A program made the position numbers and the translations under genes. DNA of 64,000 nt, from NCBI GenBank assembly GCA_022494885.1, contig JAGVSM010003704.1, forward strand, positions 1-64,000, read 5' to 3'. The notes below the pieces were generated by a model, which saw nothing but the letters and a program-made list of their open reading frames with translations, was not told the DNA's origin and did no database searches. How positions within the stretch are numbered: position 1 is the first letter of the stretch; each line of letters starts with the position of its first letter. Shown here piece by piece: positions 20,590-30,690 of this stretch. Source of the stretch: Micrasema longulum (taxonomy: Eukaryota; Arthropoda; Insecta; Trichoptera; Brachycentridae).

Positions 20590-21175
20590 TGAAAATCTTA
20601 GAAATATAAAAAGTGATTGATTGAAAGGAAATTATAATAAATAACTTAATATACCATATTTCCTTTAATAATAATAATAATAAATATTTTTCAACCACTT
20701 AACCATTATTACCTGTATAACAATGTGATAAAGACAAAAATACATTAAAGAATACATGGTTAAATGGCGGACTTATTGCCACTCTACTCCTGTTTAGTTT
20801 TAGAGATCGTATCTCTCTCAATTCACACTTCCCGTCATTAAAAGAAAAACATGACAAAAACACTTGACTTACAAGCTCTATAATTTATCAATTATGTCAT
20901 ATTTAATAATCACTGGTTGGTTAAAAAGTGGCTGAAAACAGATGAGCCGGTAAAAAAATTCTAATTCAATTTTTAAAATATTTTCAAACTTTTATTTAAA
21001 ACCCGATTGTCGTATTTCCGAAAGAACTAGGGCATATTCTCATTGAAACTCTAGAATAAAGTAATTTTATCTCCGGGAAGCAGCATATTCCATTTGAAGA
21101 AATTACTTTTGTATTTATTATTGGTTATAAAACTTAATCCTAGCATAAATTCTCCAAATATTGGAACAAAGCTCT
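20590..21175. other. Non-coding stretch
   Basis: A short (AAT)n run lies at 20668-20685. No gene seen. Confidence 0.4.
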
Positions 21176-21179
21176 AAAG

Positions 21180-21640
21180 AGAATTTTCTGCTCCGGTCGT
21201 TACAAAGTAATGTTTAACAAATCTGAAATAGTATCTGGAACTCTATGCTTGAATTCCTCTATACCTGTATTTGCAAATTATCAAAAAAAAAACTACTCTA
21301 CCTCTCTCCAAAATCAATTTTAATGTCCTCTTTTGCGTGACTGTCTGTCTGATCTGTCAGTCTGTAACACTAACTATGAACAACACTCTTTCCTCTATCG
21401 TTCTTGCTCTCAATATAATGCTTTTTTTGTCATCTATTGATATATTTAATGCGCCCCTTAATTTATTTAAAAATAAGTTAAGATTCATTTTTTAGATCTT
21501 TTCTATCGTTTTCTATCGGGTCGTATCGCAGATACGACCCCACTTGCTATTTAAGATGCTCACACTTACACACGCGTAAACACTTACTCCCACACAAACA
21601 CACCTCTACACTTACTCTCATACAAATACGCAAAATCATA
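21180..21640 (+). pseudogene. LINE ORF2 extreme C terminus with 3' UTR
   Basis: Frames at 21240-21500 give FANYQKKNYSTSLQNQF, then NYEQHSFLYRSCSQYNAFF, then, in another frame, NAPLNLFKNKLRFIF and a stop. This is the pre-terminal ....SFLYRS...YNALP..I.....L..FK..L.... of many insect LINEs, broken by frameshifts. A C/A-rich 3' portion follows (ACACTTACTCCCACACAAAC). Only about 80 codons remain. Confidence 0.65.
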
Positions 21641-21829
21641 CCCTTTTGTTGTACCATAATTTAATATGTAGAATTTTTATTTAGAGACTTTGCTGGCCTG
21701 TCTTTAAACCGTATCTTCTTAATGAAATTATATCATTACCGACTGTTTGTTTCCGTAAAATAAATTTATAAATAAAAGCTTTACTTCGAAATTTCAGTCG
21801 CAAGAAAAGTGCTAAAATAATGAAGAAAT

Positions 21830-22325
21830 ATATGCAGAGAGGATAGAACGCAATATCACTCAATCTTTGTATACAGACCTTGATTCTCAAGTACATTCAA
21901 ACACATTATCATGCACGCACGCCAATTGTTCCGACTTTTGACATGTCCATCTTCAAGCGCTTTTTGGATTTGATAGTGCTATGTCTTTCTCGGTTTTCCT
22001 TGTTTTTTGCGTTCATTAACATTCGCATCGTATTAACGAAAATTATTAAATTATTAAATTTTAGCCAATTCTTCGTTGTCCATTCGCTCCATGTGTACAA
22101 AATAATCAAGCATTGATTGGATATTATTGCATATTATTCTATGTAAAATGAATGTAATAATCCGTAAGGGTTTATAAATAAATTTTCGAATAATTTTTTT
22201 TTTTTTTGAAATCTTGATTTTGTCGATAATGCTAGTCTCACCAACAGAATTACAGAATGCGTTTGAGCACCTCCATCGTTTTACAATACATTCGTCGGAG
22301 ATACATTTTTTTTAATAAATTTAAA
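21830..22325 (-). pseudogene. LINE tail, family L-A, interrupted copy
   Basis: The plus strand shows CACGCACGCCAATTGTTCCG, GACTTTTGACATGTCCATCT and CATTCGCTCCATGTG (the antisense of GHVERM). After an insertion of about 95 bases it shows TTGATTTTGTCGATAATGCT, the next block in the 7.0 kb copy. The insertion (about 22108-22204) ends with AAGGGTTTATAAATAAATTT and a T run, which looks like a short retroelement tail. Confidence 0.72.
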
Positions 22326-22329
22326 TCGA

Positions 22330-22870
22330 TTAACTTACCAATAATAGGTATCCCATAATTTTATTATTTTATTTCGGTGTAGACAAATAATAATTTATTT
22401 GTGCATATTGAATATTTCATGCAAAAAAACTTTTTACATTCTAAAAGTGAACAAAATGAAAATACAGTATGAACATTTTTTTATAATTAAGTATAGTTTT
22501 GGCGTCAAATTAGAATTTTTGACATAGGTCGTACGCAAGAGCCCAGAAAATATGAATAAAAATATATTTTTTTATATGCGTGAAAGAATGTTCACATTTA
22601 AATGTCTTTTTTTATTGATTTTTTTTAGGCGTCAATAAAATAACTTATAGATTTTTTTAAAACATTAATTTCCTTAAATATAAGAAAGTGAAAAATTCCA
22701 ATGTGCCTGTATCTATTAGGTTGCTCCATTTAAAGTTGAGTAATTAAAATAAAATTTGAATCGAAAAAACAATATTTTGTATTTTCAGTATCTTGGGATA
22801 GCATAAAATATACACTATGGTCTAACCAAGTTGCGGTACCGTCGCAAATTATAAAATAAATTAATAAAAA
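22330..22870. other. AT-rich non-coding stretch
   Basis: No gene or repeat copy recognised. Confidence 0.4.
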
Positions 22871-22871
22871 C

Positions 22872-22950
22872 TTTGATTAAACCACTTTTTTTCCTATCGA
22901 TGGGTTTTAAATCTAAACAAGCTTTTTTTATCAGGGTATACTTATCAAAT
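22872..22950 (-). repeat. Hammerhead-like repeat, family A, left arm
   Basis: Minus strand reads GTATACCCTGATAAAAAAAG, CTTGTTTAGATTTAAAACCC, ATCGATAGG, then AAAAAAAGTGGTTTAA. It aligns base for base with the right arm at 23366-23435 but stem II is decayed. The two arms form an inverted pair about 490 bases apart. Confidence 0.65.
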
Positions 22951-23365
22951 GAATCCTACCCAATTTTATTTTTATGAGTGATTGCTAAATATTATCGAAT
23001 AAATTTAATCAAAATATATGGATCTAAAAAGTCAAGTCTTTTTGTCACATTGTTCAGAGTGAGATGAATACAATATTTAAAACTAAACAAGAGTGAACTA
23101 TAGGAAATATTTTTTTATTAATTTATTCTTTGTTTCTTATTATGAATCGTTTTATTATATTTCTTAGATTTCCAAGCTGTCTAATTTAAATATTTTATTT
23201 TCAACATGAAGAACTTTTAATCTAGCGTCTTTATTAAAATTTAGATGAGTTTCAATCAAATGGTTTGCGAATTCATAAAAAAATATATACATTTATATAG
23301 GCACCTTCGGTGTTTTTTGAAGGATTAACTACGATTAAATGAGATGAATTTTGTATTATTTGGTT

Positions 23366-23450
23366 AGGTATACCCTGATAAAGAAGCTTGTGAAGCTCTG
23401 AAACCGGTCGGTAGGCAAAAAAAGTGGTTTTAAACAAATTTGTTTTTTCT
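23366..23450 (+). repeat. Hammerhead-like repeat, family A, right arm, best copy
   Basis: Core CTGATAA (23375-23381) is followed by a hairpin GAAGCTTGTGAAGCTCT, then GAAA (23400-23403) and stem III, where A23403-T23412, C-G, C-G and G-C close a two-base loop (CCGGTCGG), with UA at 23412-23413 in the hammerhead cleavage position. The classical core is CUGANGA, so G8 is A here. Stem I is weak (CC with GG). I infer a hammerhead-derived motif, probably inactive in this copy. Confidence 0.6.
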
Positions 23451-24330
23451 TTATATTATTACAATAAATAACCACAAAGTAACTGCTTCAAATATTAATG
23501 TCATAAAGCATTATTTTAATTTGATTTTAGTCTACTGTTTACATTGCCTCTTTCACCTTGTGTTTGGTGAATTATATGAAGGGCTTTTGTCAAATCTTGC
23601 CAATCTTCCTCATGACCAAAATTTAAAAACATAAATAGTTGCTAAAACTGTCAATCTACGAGTAGTTATAAAATATTAATAGAATTAATAAATTATTTTC
23701 TTCTTTATTCATATGGGTAAGCTAACTCCTCCGACGCTCTTCATACAAGTCACCGATATATTAATTTCATAATCATGTTCAGCGGTAGAATGCTCGCTTG
23801 CCATAATTTACCAGAAGTTAGGTCAAGTTTTGCCGGTATAAATGTCAGCGAGTCAATAAAGGTCGATGCTGCTTTGCTTAGCTAAATACGAAAATAGAAG
23901 CCGAGTCTCCGAAGTTTGTTCTCCGAGCAAGGAGTGCTTAGTGGCCCGAAACGCTGTAAAGTTGTGAGTTGGAGATATTAGTCGAGGAAAGGAGTTGTAG
24001 CAGGTGGAAGAAATGGTAGTCAAGTGATAAACGGATCAAGTGTGACTATTACAATCTAGGGGGGACTCTTAAATCGAATTACATTTTTTTAATCCGGCCT
24101 TGGGTGGGCGTAGATTCTAATATTTATCAAATTCACGGTCACGTGGCTTTTACATTTTATTTCTTCGGAATAAATACGCATATTTAGACACCAAAAAATT
24201 TTACAGTCTCCCTACAGAAATTTAAGAAATATAATAAGTATGTAATTAAATAAAAAATAAAATTATGGAAATGCAAAAAAAACAATACAACATAGAAAGG
24301 ACTACTGAAAATTGTCAACATTTGTTATTA
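23451..24330. other. Non-coding stretch with a tRNA-Gly-like scrap
   Basis: At 23779-23845 the sequence GTTCAGCGGTAGAATGCTCG then CTTGCC resembles the 5' half of an animal tRNA-Gly, but the T-arm region (AGGTCAAGTTTTGCC) does not pair. The remainder to 24080 is locally GC-richer with no open frame. I cannot classify it. Confidence 0.4.
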
Positions 24331-24335
24331 TACAC

Positions 24336-24595
24336 GGCGTTTCAGAAGCTAACCGTGAAACTTCAGAGAAACATTAAAAAAAAACTTCACTTAACTTTTA
24401 AAAAATCTTGACATGAAATTAAAAAAAAAAAACGTTTTGTAATGTTTTTTTATTTTATCTAAAAATCGAGTAAATTCTTGATTTTTTTAAATAGAATTCC
24501 TTCCGCAAACTCTAACTCTCTCCTCTACCCAGCCGCTTCCCTTGTCCGCGCCCGAAGCGTTGGTCAAATACGTTTTTATCTCTTTTTTACACAAG
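24336..24595 (+). repeat. Single end of a TIR element related to 60.09-61.00 kb
   Basis: GTTTCAGAAGCTAACCGTGA then AACTTCAGAGAAACATT resembles the right TIR of the 60.1 kb element read inward. The copy ends in a GC-richer block (CGCCCGAAGCGTTGGTCAAA). The other end is not seen. Confidence 0.45.
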
Positions 24596-24624
24596 AATAT
24601 ATCATAGTCCCTTAACTAGTACAT

Positions 24625-24960
24625 AAAGCGAAAGACTGATCATCTTACCTTCATGTAACGAAAATGATCAAGATATGCTGCTATTGGTGTACTAATACAG
24701 TGCCCAATACACGGTTAGGTGCAAACAAGGAATGATGATGATTATAAATAAATCTGTCCGTATTTTATCATTTCGATTGTGATAAATGTACTTACATTAT
24801 TTCAAAATATTAAATATTATTAAAAAAGCTTAAAAAATTACCCGTTGCATCGGTATGCTGTTTTTAACGTATTTTAAAAAAATCAAAGTCAAATAGTCAG
24901 TGCGTTTGTTTACCGTGTGAGAAGTTGAGGGTTTGGTTCCAAACACGGGTTACATAAAAC
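24625..24960 (+). repeat. SINE-4 body fragment followed by a SINE-4-like head
   Basis: GACTGATCATCTTACCTTCA, AATGATCAAGATATGCTGCT and GTGCCCAATACACGG (24635-24720) are the sense-strand 3' body of SINE-4. A separate head-like piece, CAGTGCGTTTGTTTACCGTG with a degraded B box GGTTTGGTTCCAAAC, lies at 24899-24950. Confidence 0.6.
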
Positions 24961-25159
24961 ATTTATTCTAAAACAATTTTTTACGCTCGAGAATTTATTT
25001 CATAATTGCTAGACTGGCATCTAAAGTGACATCGCACTTTCATTATGCGGTGCCCATGCACAGTTACAGTATTGTACGCATCAATAGAATAAAATTCCTC
25101 CTTATCATAAAATAAGTCTTTATATTTGTATATATTTACTCTCAGGTTCTCATCAGAAT

Positions 25160-25460
25160 CGAAGAAGGTAGGCACCTAATCAAAACCATCTCAGAGAGGC
25201 GAGCCCGATAGATTGGCCACATTATGCGCCATGAGGGTCTCCTGCACGACATCATAGAGGGAATAGCTGAAGGGACAAACTATAGAGGGTGCCCCCGATG
25301 GGAATATTTGGAGCAAATGTGCGAAGATTTAAACTGCGCCTCATATGTCGAGCTGAAGAGGGCTGCAGATAATGAAATACGAGATGCAGGAATTTGCTGC
25401 AAACCAATTCCCAGGATTGAGACTGCGAAAGAAAAAAAAAAAAAACATTTAAATACTTAA
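25160..25460 (+). pseudogene. LINE ORF2 C-terminal tail, family L-F
   Basis: Plus strand gives LIKTISERRAR, a stop, IGHIMRHEGLLHDIIEGIAE, GTNYRGCPRWEYLEQMCEDL and VELKRAADNEIRDAG. The pattern R..R..GH..R...L.…G...GR.R..….…..L is the shared tail of insect LINE proteins, different in detail from L-A. A poly-A run (25431-25446) then AACATTTAAAT marks the likely 3' end. Confidence 0.75.
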
Positions 25461-25479
25461 GCATAAACTTTGATACGTA

Positions 25480-26200
25480 ACAAGAAATCCTGTTGAAAAA
25501 CAGCCTTACCATAAGGACCACATTTAATCAGTTTTTTACTCAATTGTTGCTCCAATAGAGCTTAATGCTTTAAGTTATTCACCATTCCTTTTATTGGTAT
25601 CAAAGATCCGGTCTCTATATACGAAAAGCAGCACCAAAACATATTTTTTACAGGATATTTCACCGTTTGGTCAATATGAGCCACAGTCAATTTTTCATCC
25701 CTACTTTTTCTAAAAAAATTGTGCGATATCTCTGCATAAGAAAGTGGGTCGCATCTGAAAACAGCACAAATGTTTTTTTTTAAATTTCTAGCCCAAATGC
25801 GCCTTTGCTTTATCCGTGCCATCAGGAGTTGTTTCTTCTGTGGTCGAATTGGTTTTTTCCAGATTCAGTGAGTCTTTTTCTTAATGTTGAGTCAAGTAGC
25901 ATCACCCTTGTGACTGCCAAATCTCGTTGAAGTTTGTTTTATGTTTTTCTGAGGTTTAATTTACTATTTTTGATCAAAGATTTTCATCTCGGACACTAGT
26001 TTTCCGGTTTGTTACACATTTTTCAATTAGTTTTTCTTCAACTGACAGTGTTTTTCTTTCTTGCTGACTGCTCCCTGACTCACAAAACATCCATCTGCAA
26101 TCTCTTTCTGAGTCATTAATGTGTGTTCACTTAAGGTTATAATCTTTTTCTCTTTCTTTGGCGTGATATTCATGATTTTAACTAACTCAAAAACACTGTT
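25480..26200 (-). pseudogene. Tc1-like transposase remnant
   Basis: Minus strand begins near 26173 with MNITPKKEKKIITLSEHTLM, TQKEIADGCFVSQGAVSK, a helix-turn-helix like that of Tc1 transposases. Frameshifted pieces follow: LQRDLAVTR, STLRKRLTESGK, IRPQKK-like, then VKYPVKNMFWCCFSYIETGS and LIPIKGM (25690-25570). These match the VK....IMVWG.FS..G.G.L....G.MN block around the second catalytic Asp. Stops are frequent, so it is dead. The two TIRs were not confidently located; nearby CAATAGTCTTTTGGAAGC-like sequence is a candidate. Confidence 0.72.
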
Positions 26201-26349
26201 TAATATGCAAGCAATTTATGAAATTAGTCCTTTATTGAGAAAATGTAAAAATAACAACAGATAGTACACAAACAAACACCAATATGAGCTTCCAAAAGAC
26301 TATTGAACTGTAAGTTATAATTTTTGGCGCTAAACAACTATCAAATTGA

Positions 26350-27730
26350 CATATGAGAGTTGCTTTACGTAAAAAATGACAAAAATTACTTTTATTCCAT
26401 TAATTTGCACGGTACTGTGCATACAGAAGCAGAATAATAATTTTACCTGAGAGTGCTCATTGAGTCGCAAACACTTATGTTCTTGTTTTATTTCACATTA
26501 AGAACTGTATTTTTCATCCACCCGGACACAGAAAATATGACTGTACACGTTAGTTATTATTTTTTTGTGGAAAATACAAAAGTTTACGAATAGTAGTTCT
26601 TAAGTTCGGTAGTTTCAAAATCACAGCACTATTTTCAAATCAAATAAAAAAGTTTCGTCGAAGAGAAAATCGTTTTTCAATATATACTGTTATTTTTATG
26701 AAATAATATTATTCGAATTGTCAAGTGATCATACTCGTACATATAAAATGGGACAAGATAGGTATAAAATAAAATAATAAAAGCCGTGCAGGTTTCCTCG
26801 CCTAAAAATGAATGCAATCTAAAATGTGTCTCTTTAAAATGAGTTTTCACGCCGAGAGAGGAGTTTCAGGACAGGGTGAGCGAGGGAATGGAGGGAGGAA
26901 TGTATCGCAAAAAATGCAATTTATTGCAGCTTCTTTTTTATTAAAATGTTGGAAAATTTGCTTCCGAGACGATTTAATCGAATTACTACTGTAGGAATAT
27001 TGCAAAGGGGTTTTCACGAAGTTGTGTGATTTAACTCTTGAAAGACTGTGGTAAATAATCCCTTTGCGCGCGGTGATGTAACCTTGTGTTACCACTTGTA
27101 AAAGAAGGAATATTCTAAAGTTCAGACATTTGGATAAAAAACATGGACATATACTGTTTAGATATTATTTTTCTATAAAATATGCAAATGAACATGTAAT
27201 TTAGCCCTGTTGTAGCAAAATTAATTAAAAGTCACAGATACACCGCTCATGTTACGCGCGTGCGTCCACCTTCACTGTCATTAACTGACTAAACTGAATC
27301 TGTTTTAAACGATACCCGCAGCAGAACAGCGTCTCTGTTTTTCTTGTTATGCCTTCTATCTTCGTGCTCTCTCTCGTATAAGGTATCTGTATAGATGTGT
27401 TGCTGAATTAGCGGAAATTCATTCTTCACGTAGCAAGGATAAATATTTTTCGTATTAACATTTAGCATAGTTACCCAAATTTTGCCTGCTAAATCGGATG
27501 GAAAAATGTCAATTGAAAGATTACATAAAATACGATTTTATAATTTAAAAAAATAAGAGAGATGTATCAAGTCTTGCGTCCTATGTCGACTAGTGAGCAT
27601 CACAGCCACACAAGAGTTAAAAAGGGCGCTCCGTATTATTCATAATTTTATAAACCAGTTTCTGGTCAGGTGATTATAAATACGTAATTAGAAAGGTTTT
27701 TGTAATAAACGTGTTTGAAAATGCACAATT
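26350..27730. other. Non-coding stretch
   Basis: Short frames at 26812-26994 and 26847-27095 lie over a G-rich patch and its complement and look like chance. No repeat boundary recognised. Confidence 0.4.
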
Positions 27731-27732
27731 GG

Positions 27733-27925
27733 CAAGCGTCGTGCCATGGCTAGTTGGTTAGACGGCTAACCCTGAAACTGGCGTCGCGGGTTCGATTTTC
27801 GCCAGTTGCAAGCAAAAAATATTTTTTTCTCAACCGGTCTTGGTGTTGTGGTGTATTTTTCATTACCTCCTTCCATAACTCCTCTGTTCCACCTGCTGAC
27901 AAGCCTATAAATAGAAGTTTAATTG
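27733..27925 (+). repeat. SINE-3 copy
   Basis: Head CGTCGTGCCATGGCTAGTTG, TTAGACGGCTAACCCTGAAA, CTGGCGTCGCGGGTTCGATT, then the body with CAACCGGTCTTGGTGTTGTG and CTGCTGACAAGCCTATAAAT and an A-rich tail at 27938-27950. Closely similar to 18.1 kb. Confidence 0.87.
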
Positions 27926-27949
27926 GGTATTCTTAAAAAAAAAAAAACA

Positions 27950-28557
27950 GTTCAGTTGGATCTTTTTTTCATATTTTGAAGAAAGAGTATCATATAAAAA
28001 CGGAATTTAGTCAATGGAATAATTGCGTTCTCATACTTTGCGATTCATAGTATTTCTTATTATTTAGGGTCGTTATCAAAGTAAATAATGAAACTCAATA
28101 AATTATAATGTAACGTAAATTATTCATCCATATTCATTAAAATTCCATGCATAAATATATTTGTATATCAAAATAATATTGCACCAACGCGTGACGTAGC
28201 AAAAACAACAGATCACTGCGGATGAAAAACTGCTAACACTAGAAACTATGACAAAAGCAGTAGGCGGACACATTTTTTGGTAAGTAAAAAAAATCTATTA
28301 GTTTTAAACTGTGAGTTGTCAAAAGGTAATAATGCGTCTTTCCGTTATTGTTCTGAGATTGATAGTGTTTTTAAAAAGAAAGGTTTGGTTAGTGTTTTAT
28401 TAGATGCTATTTCTTATGCAATTCTTTGAATATATCCATATTTTAATGTGTAGGGGTGTTTTATAATGTAATGATATAACTAAATCTGAGTATAATTTTT
28501 ACTAGGGTAGTAATGGTCATTTACTGGTGATTCTACTATTTTTTTCAGTAATATTAA
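27950..28557. other. AT-rich non-coding stretch
   Basis: Nothing recognised. Confidence 0.4.
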
Positions 28558-28982
28558 TTGAACGTAGGTATGCAAAAAGCAGCTAGTCCACAATTAAAAA
28601 AAGAGAGATTTTGATGTTTTCGGGTACAGTAAGGTCAATCCTATGTTTTGCTAAAAACAGCCAAACCGCTGTCACACAAAAACTGTATTAATCACCTTCT
28701 GAAAATAGTGTCGATCACAAAAATGGCATTAATCAATTTCCAAAAAACACCCACAGGACTAGAAAAATCTTACTGTACTTTAAAAATCATTAAAACTGGT
28801 CAAATACATAATTAGATTCTAATTTTTGATGTAAAAAAAAACTGTATTCATTATTTATCATTTGTTATAGTCAAAAAATTCCAACTGTTGTGTAGATTCG
28901 ATTATTCTCTCTTTTCACAAAAGTGCTATTTTCTCAGTTTCACTTTTCTATGGCTGGCTGCTTTCTGCATAACTACGTTCAA
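28558..28982 (-). mobile_element. Rep-B MITE, minus-strand copy
   Basis: Left end TTGAACGTAGGTATGCAAAA and right end CTTTCTGCATAACTACGTTC are inverted repeats of about 25-30 bases. The interior is the reverse complement of the 16.75 kb copy: GTGTCGATCACAAAAATGGC, TTTCCAAAAAACACCC, CAAAAAATTCCAACTGTTGT. AATT flanks both ends. Length 425 bases against 431 there. Confidence 0.82.
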
Positions 28983-29624
28983 TTATAATTGTTATACTCG
29001 TATTTCAATAAAAAAACTAAAAACAGTTTGCTATTATTTCGTACGCTTAAATAATGAAGTTTATACGTTTAATGTGGATTTCACTACAAGCTGAACCTTA
29101 AATGGTCATTCATTGGTGCTTTGACCCCAATGAATAACCGCAATGTTAGCGCTTCGAATATAAATTCTATTTGAAACTGTAATTTGATTATATTTAGTAA
29201 GCAATCGTGAATTATAAATATCTAACTAGTACCTACCTACAGCTCGAGGGTGAACGTTTAACATACTGGCGGTATTCTGAGCAGAATAGCGTCATTTGAG
29301 TTATGTCTCCCCACAGCACTGTGGAGGAAGTAGCGGTTACGCCAACATTATTTACCGAGTATGTAATACTTAATTAACTGAACAATCTGTCTCGTTTGCT
29401 AATTAAGTTTCATTTAAACTTCCCATATAATCTCGTCAAAATTACATTTAACAACAATTAAATTTACAAAATTAACTAAGATATTTCTTTATCAGGACTT
29501 AGCTTGAAATGTGGGAGTCATGGAAGGCACGTTCCGCCGATACATCCTGTGGATGCGGCCCATCTCTTGAATATTTGAAAATATATAAATTACGGAATTA
29601 TGTTAATAAATATATATTTATTTT
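28983..29624. other. Non-coding stretch
   Basis: A slightly GC-richer segment at 29500-29570 has no identity I can give. Confidence 0.4.
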
Positions 29625-29765
29625 TTTTAAATTTTAATTTATTTCAACAGAGAGGGAAAACATTTTTAAGAAGGGAATATAGAAGTCTAGGCATTTACAG
29701 GGCTTATGACCTGTTATTGGTTGGTTTAAGTGGCCACTTTACACACTGTGTAACATTCACCCATA
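29625..29765 (+). repeat. Rep-A fragment
   Basis: AATTTATTTCAACAGAGAGG, AGGGCTTATGACCTGTTATT, GTGGCCACTTTACACACTGT and AACATTCACCC. It ends where an L-C LINE fragment starts soon after. Confidence 0.8.
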
Positions 29766-29784
29766 TATATTAATTATTCATTAA

Positions 29785-30110
29785 TCCCTGTCCGCTGCCT
29801 AGTCCAAGCAGAACCTGGTGCCTTGTAACGTAGGCAACCGTGGTTAAGGCTTTCTGCATCCGCGTCACATGACTAAGCTATCCGTATCGCCTCCGCTAGA
29901 TGACAGCCACCGGAGTTTGTTGCATCTGTTCTCTTATTAATGCATTCCTCACAAAGTCAAACCACCGCACACCCAAGATTGTTCTGAGACACCTATTCTC
30001 AAAATTCAGGCCCTAGTGAGGTGCCACGATTTGCATCCGTAGAGGAGAATATGTCTTATGCAGGCGTTAAATAGGCGTCATTTGGTTTTTACTAAATAAA
30101 CATTCAATTT
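29785..30110 (-). pseudogene. LINE fragment, family L-C, upstream part
   Basis: Plus-strand sequence CCACCGGAGTTTGTTGCATC, then AAAGTCAAACCACCGC and GGTGCCACGATTTGCATCCG follows 48.70-48.77 kb and 55.52-55.67 kb. These are all antisense to the same region of a LINE ORF2 just upstream of the C terminus. No unbroken frame remains. Confidence 0.6.
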
Positions 30111-30267
30111 CCAGACAGCCTTTATACTGTTGAATGTGCCATTCCTAGCTGCACTTCCAGTTCTTTTTAATAGCTGCTGAAATGAATACATTATTAAAAA
30201 TTTATTATTTAAAAACGAATAATTTACAAATATTTATAAAATTTTCCTCGCAATTTAAATTATATTT

Positions 30268-30570
30268 TCAGTATACATTCATATCTACAAATATGTACTT
30301 ATGTTTGCTTATTTCCCTTATCAATGTTCTGAATATCAAGGTACCTTGGCCTTGATAGTATTCGTTATATACGCTGAAATCTGGAGATTCATTTTGAGTC
30401 CAGTTGTATTTCAAATGTTCGAAGTTCTGCGCACGCGTATTAAAGTTCATAACGTTGACGTATTGTTCTAAGAGACTCATAGAGATATGATTATTCAACT
30501 CGCGTAATGCGAAGAAAAAAGACTCCAATAACGGATCGCATAAAGTTTTAAATGGCGTTTTATTTTATAG
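30268..30570 (-). CDS. Unidentified reading frame, about 100 codons, no ATG at its 5' end
   Basis: A frame on the minus strand runs from after a stop near 30570 to a stop at about 30268: TPFKTLCDPLL..., ELNNHISMSLLEQYVNVMNF, NTRAQNFEHLKYNWTQNESP, DFSVYNEYYQGQGTLIFRTL, ending HKYIFVDMNVY. It is less AT-biased than its flanks and its codons look like coding sequence rather than drift. It matches none of the repeat families here and I do not recognise it. It could be a real exon (terminal, because of the stop), a fragment of a captured gene, or chance. Flanking TATAAAATAAAACGCC upstream is not a clear splice acceptor. Confidence 0.35.
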
Positions 30571-30589
30571 ATTTTTTTAACTGTCAATT

Positions 30590-30690
30590 GTTAATTTATT
30601 TAATTGGCATAAATGCCCGGAGGGCTTTAACAAGTATAGTTTGCAGAAAAAAAAGATATAAAATAAGGAATAATATATGACATTTGGTAT
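30590..30690 (-). repeat. LINE-like 3' tail
   Basis: TTAATTTATTTAATTGGCAT then AAATGCCCGGAGGGCTTTAA is the antisense of a tail resembling the GCCCCTTGGGCGTATTGTAA, AATAAATA ending at 13.0 kb. The body is not recognised. Confidence 0.4.
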
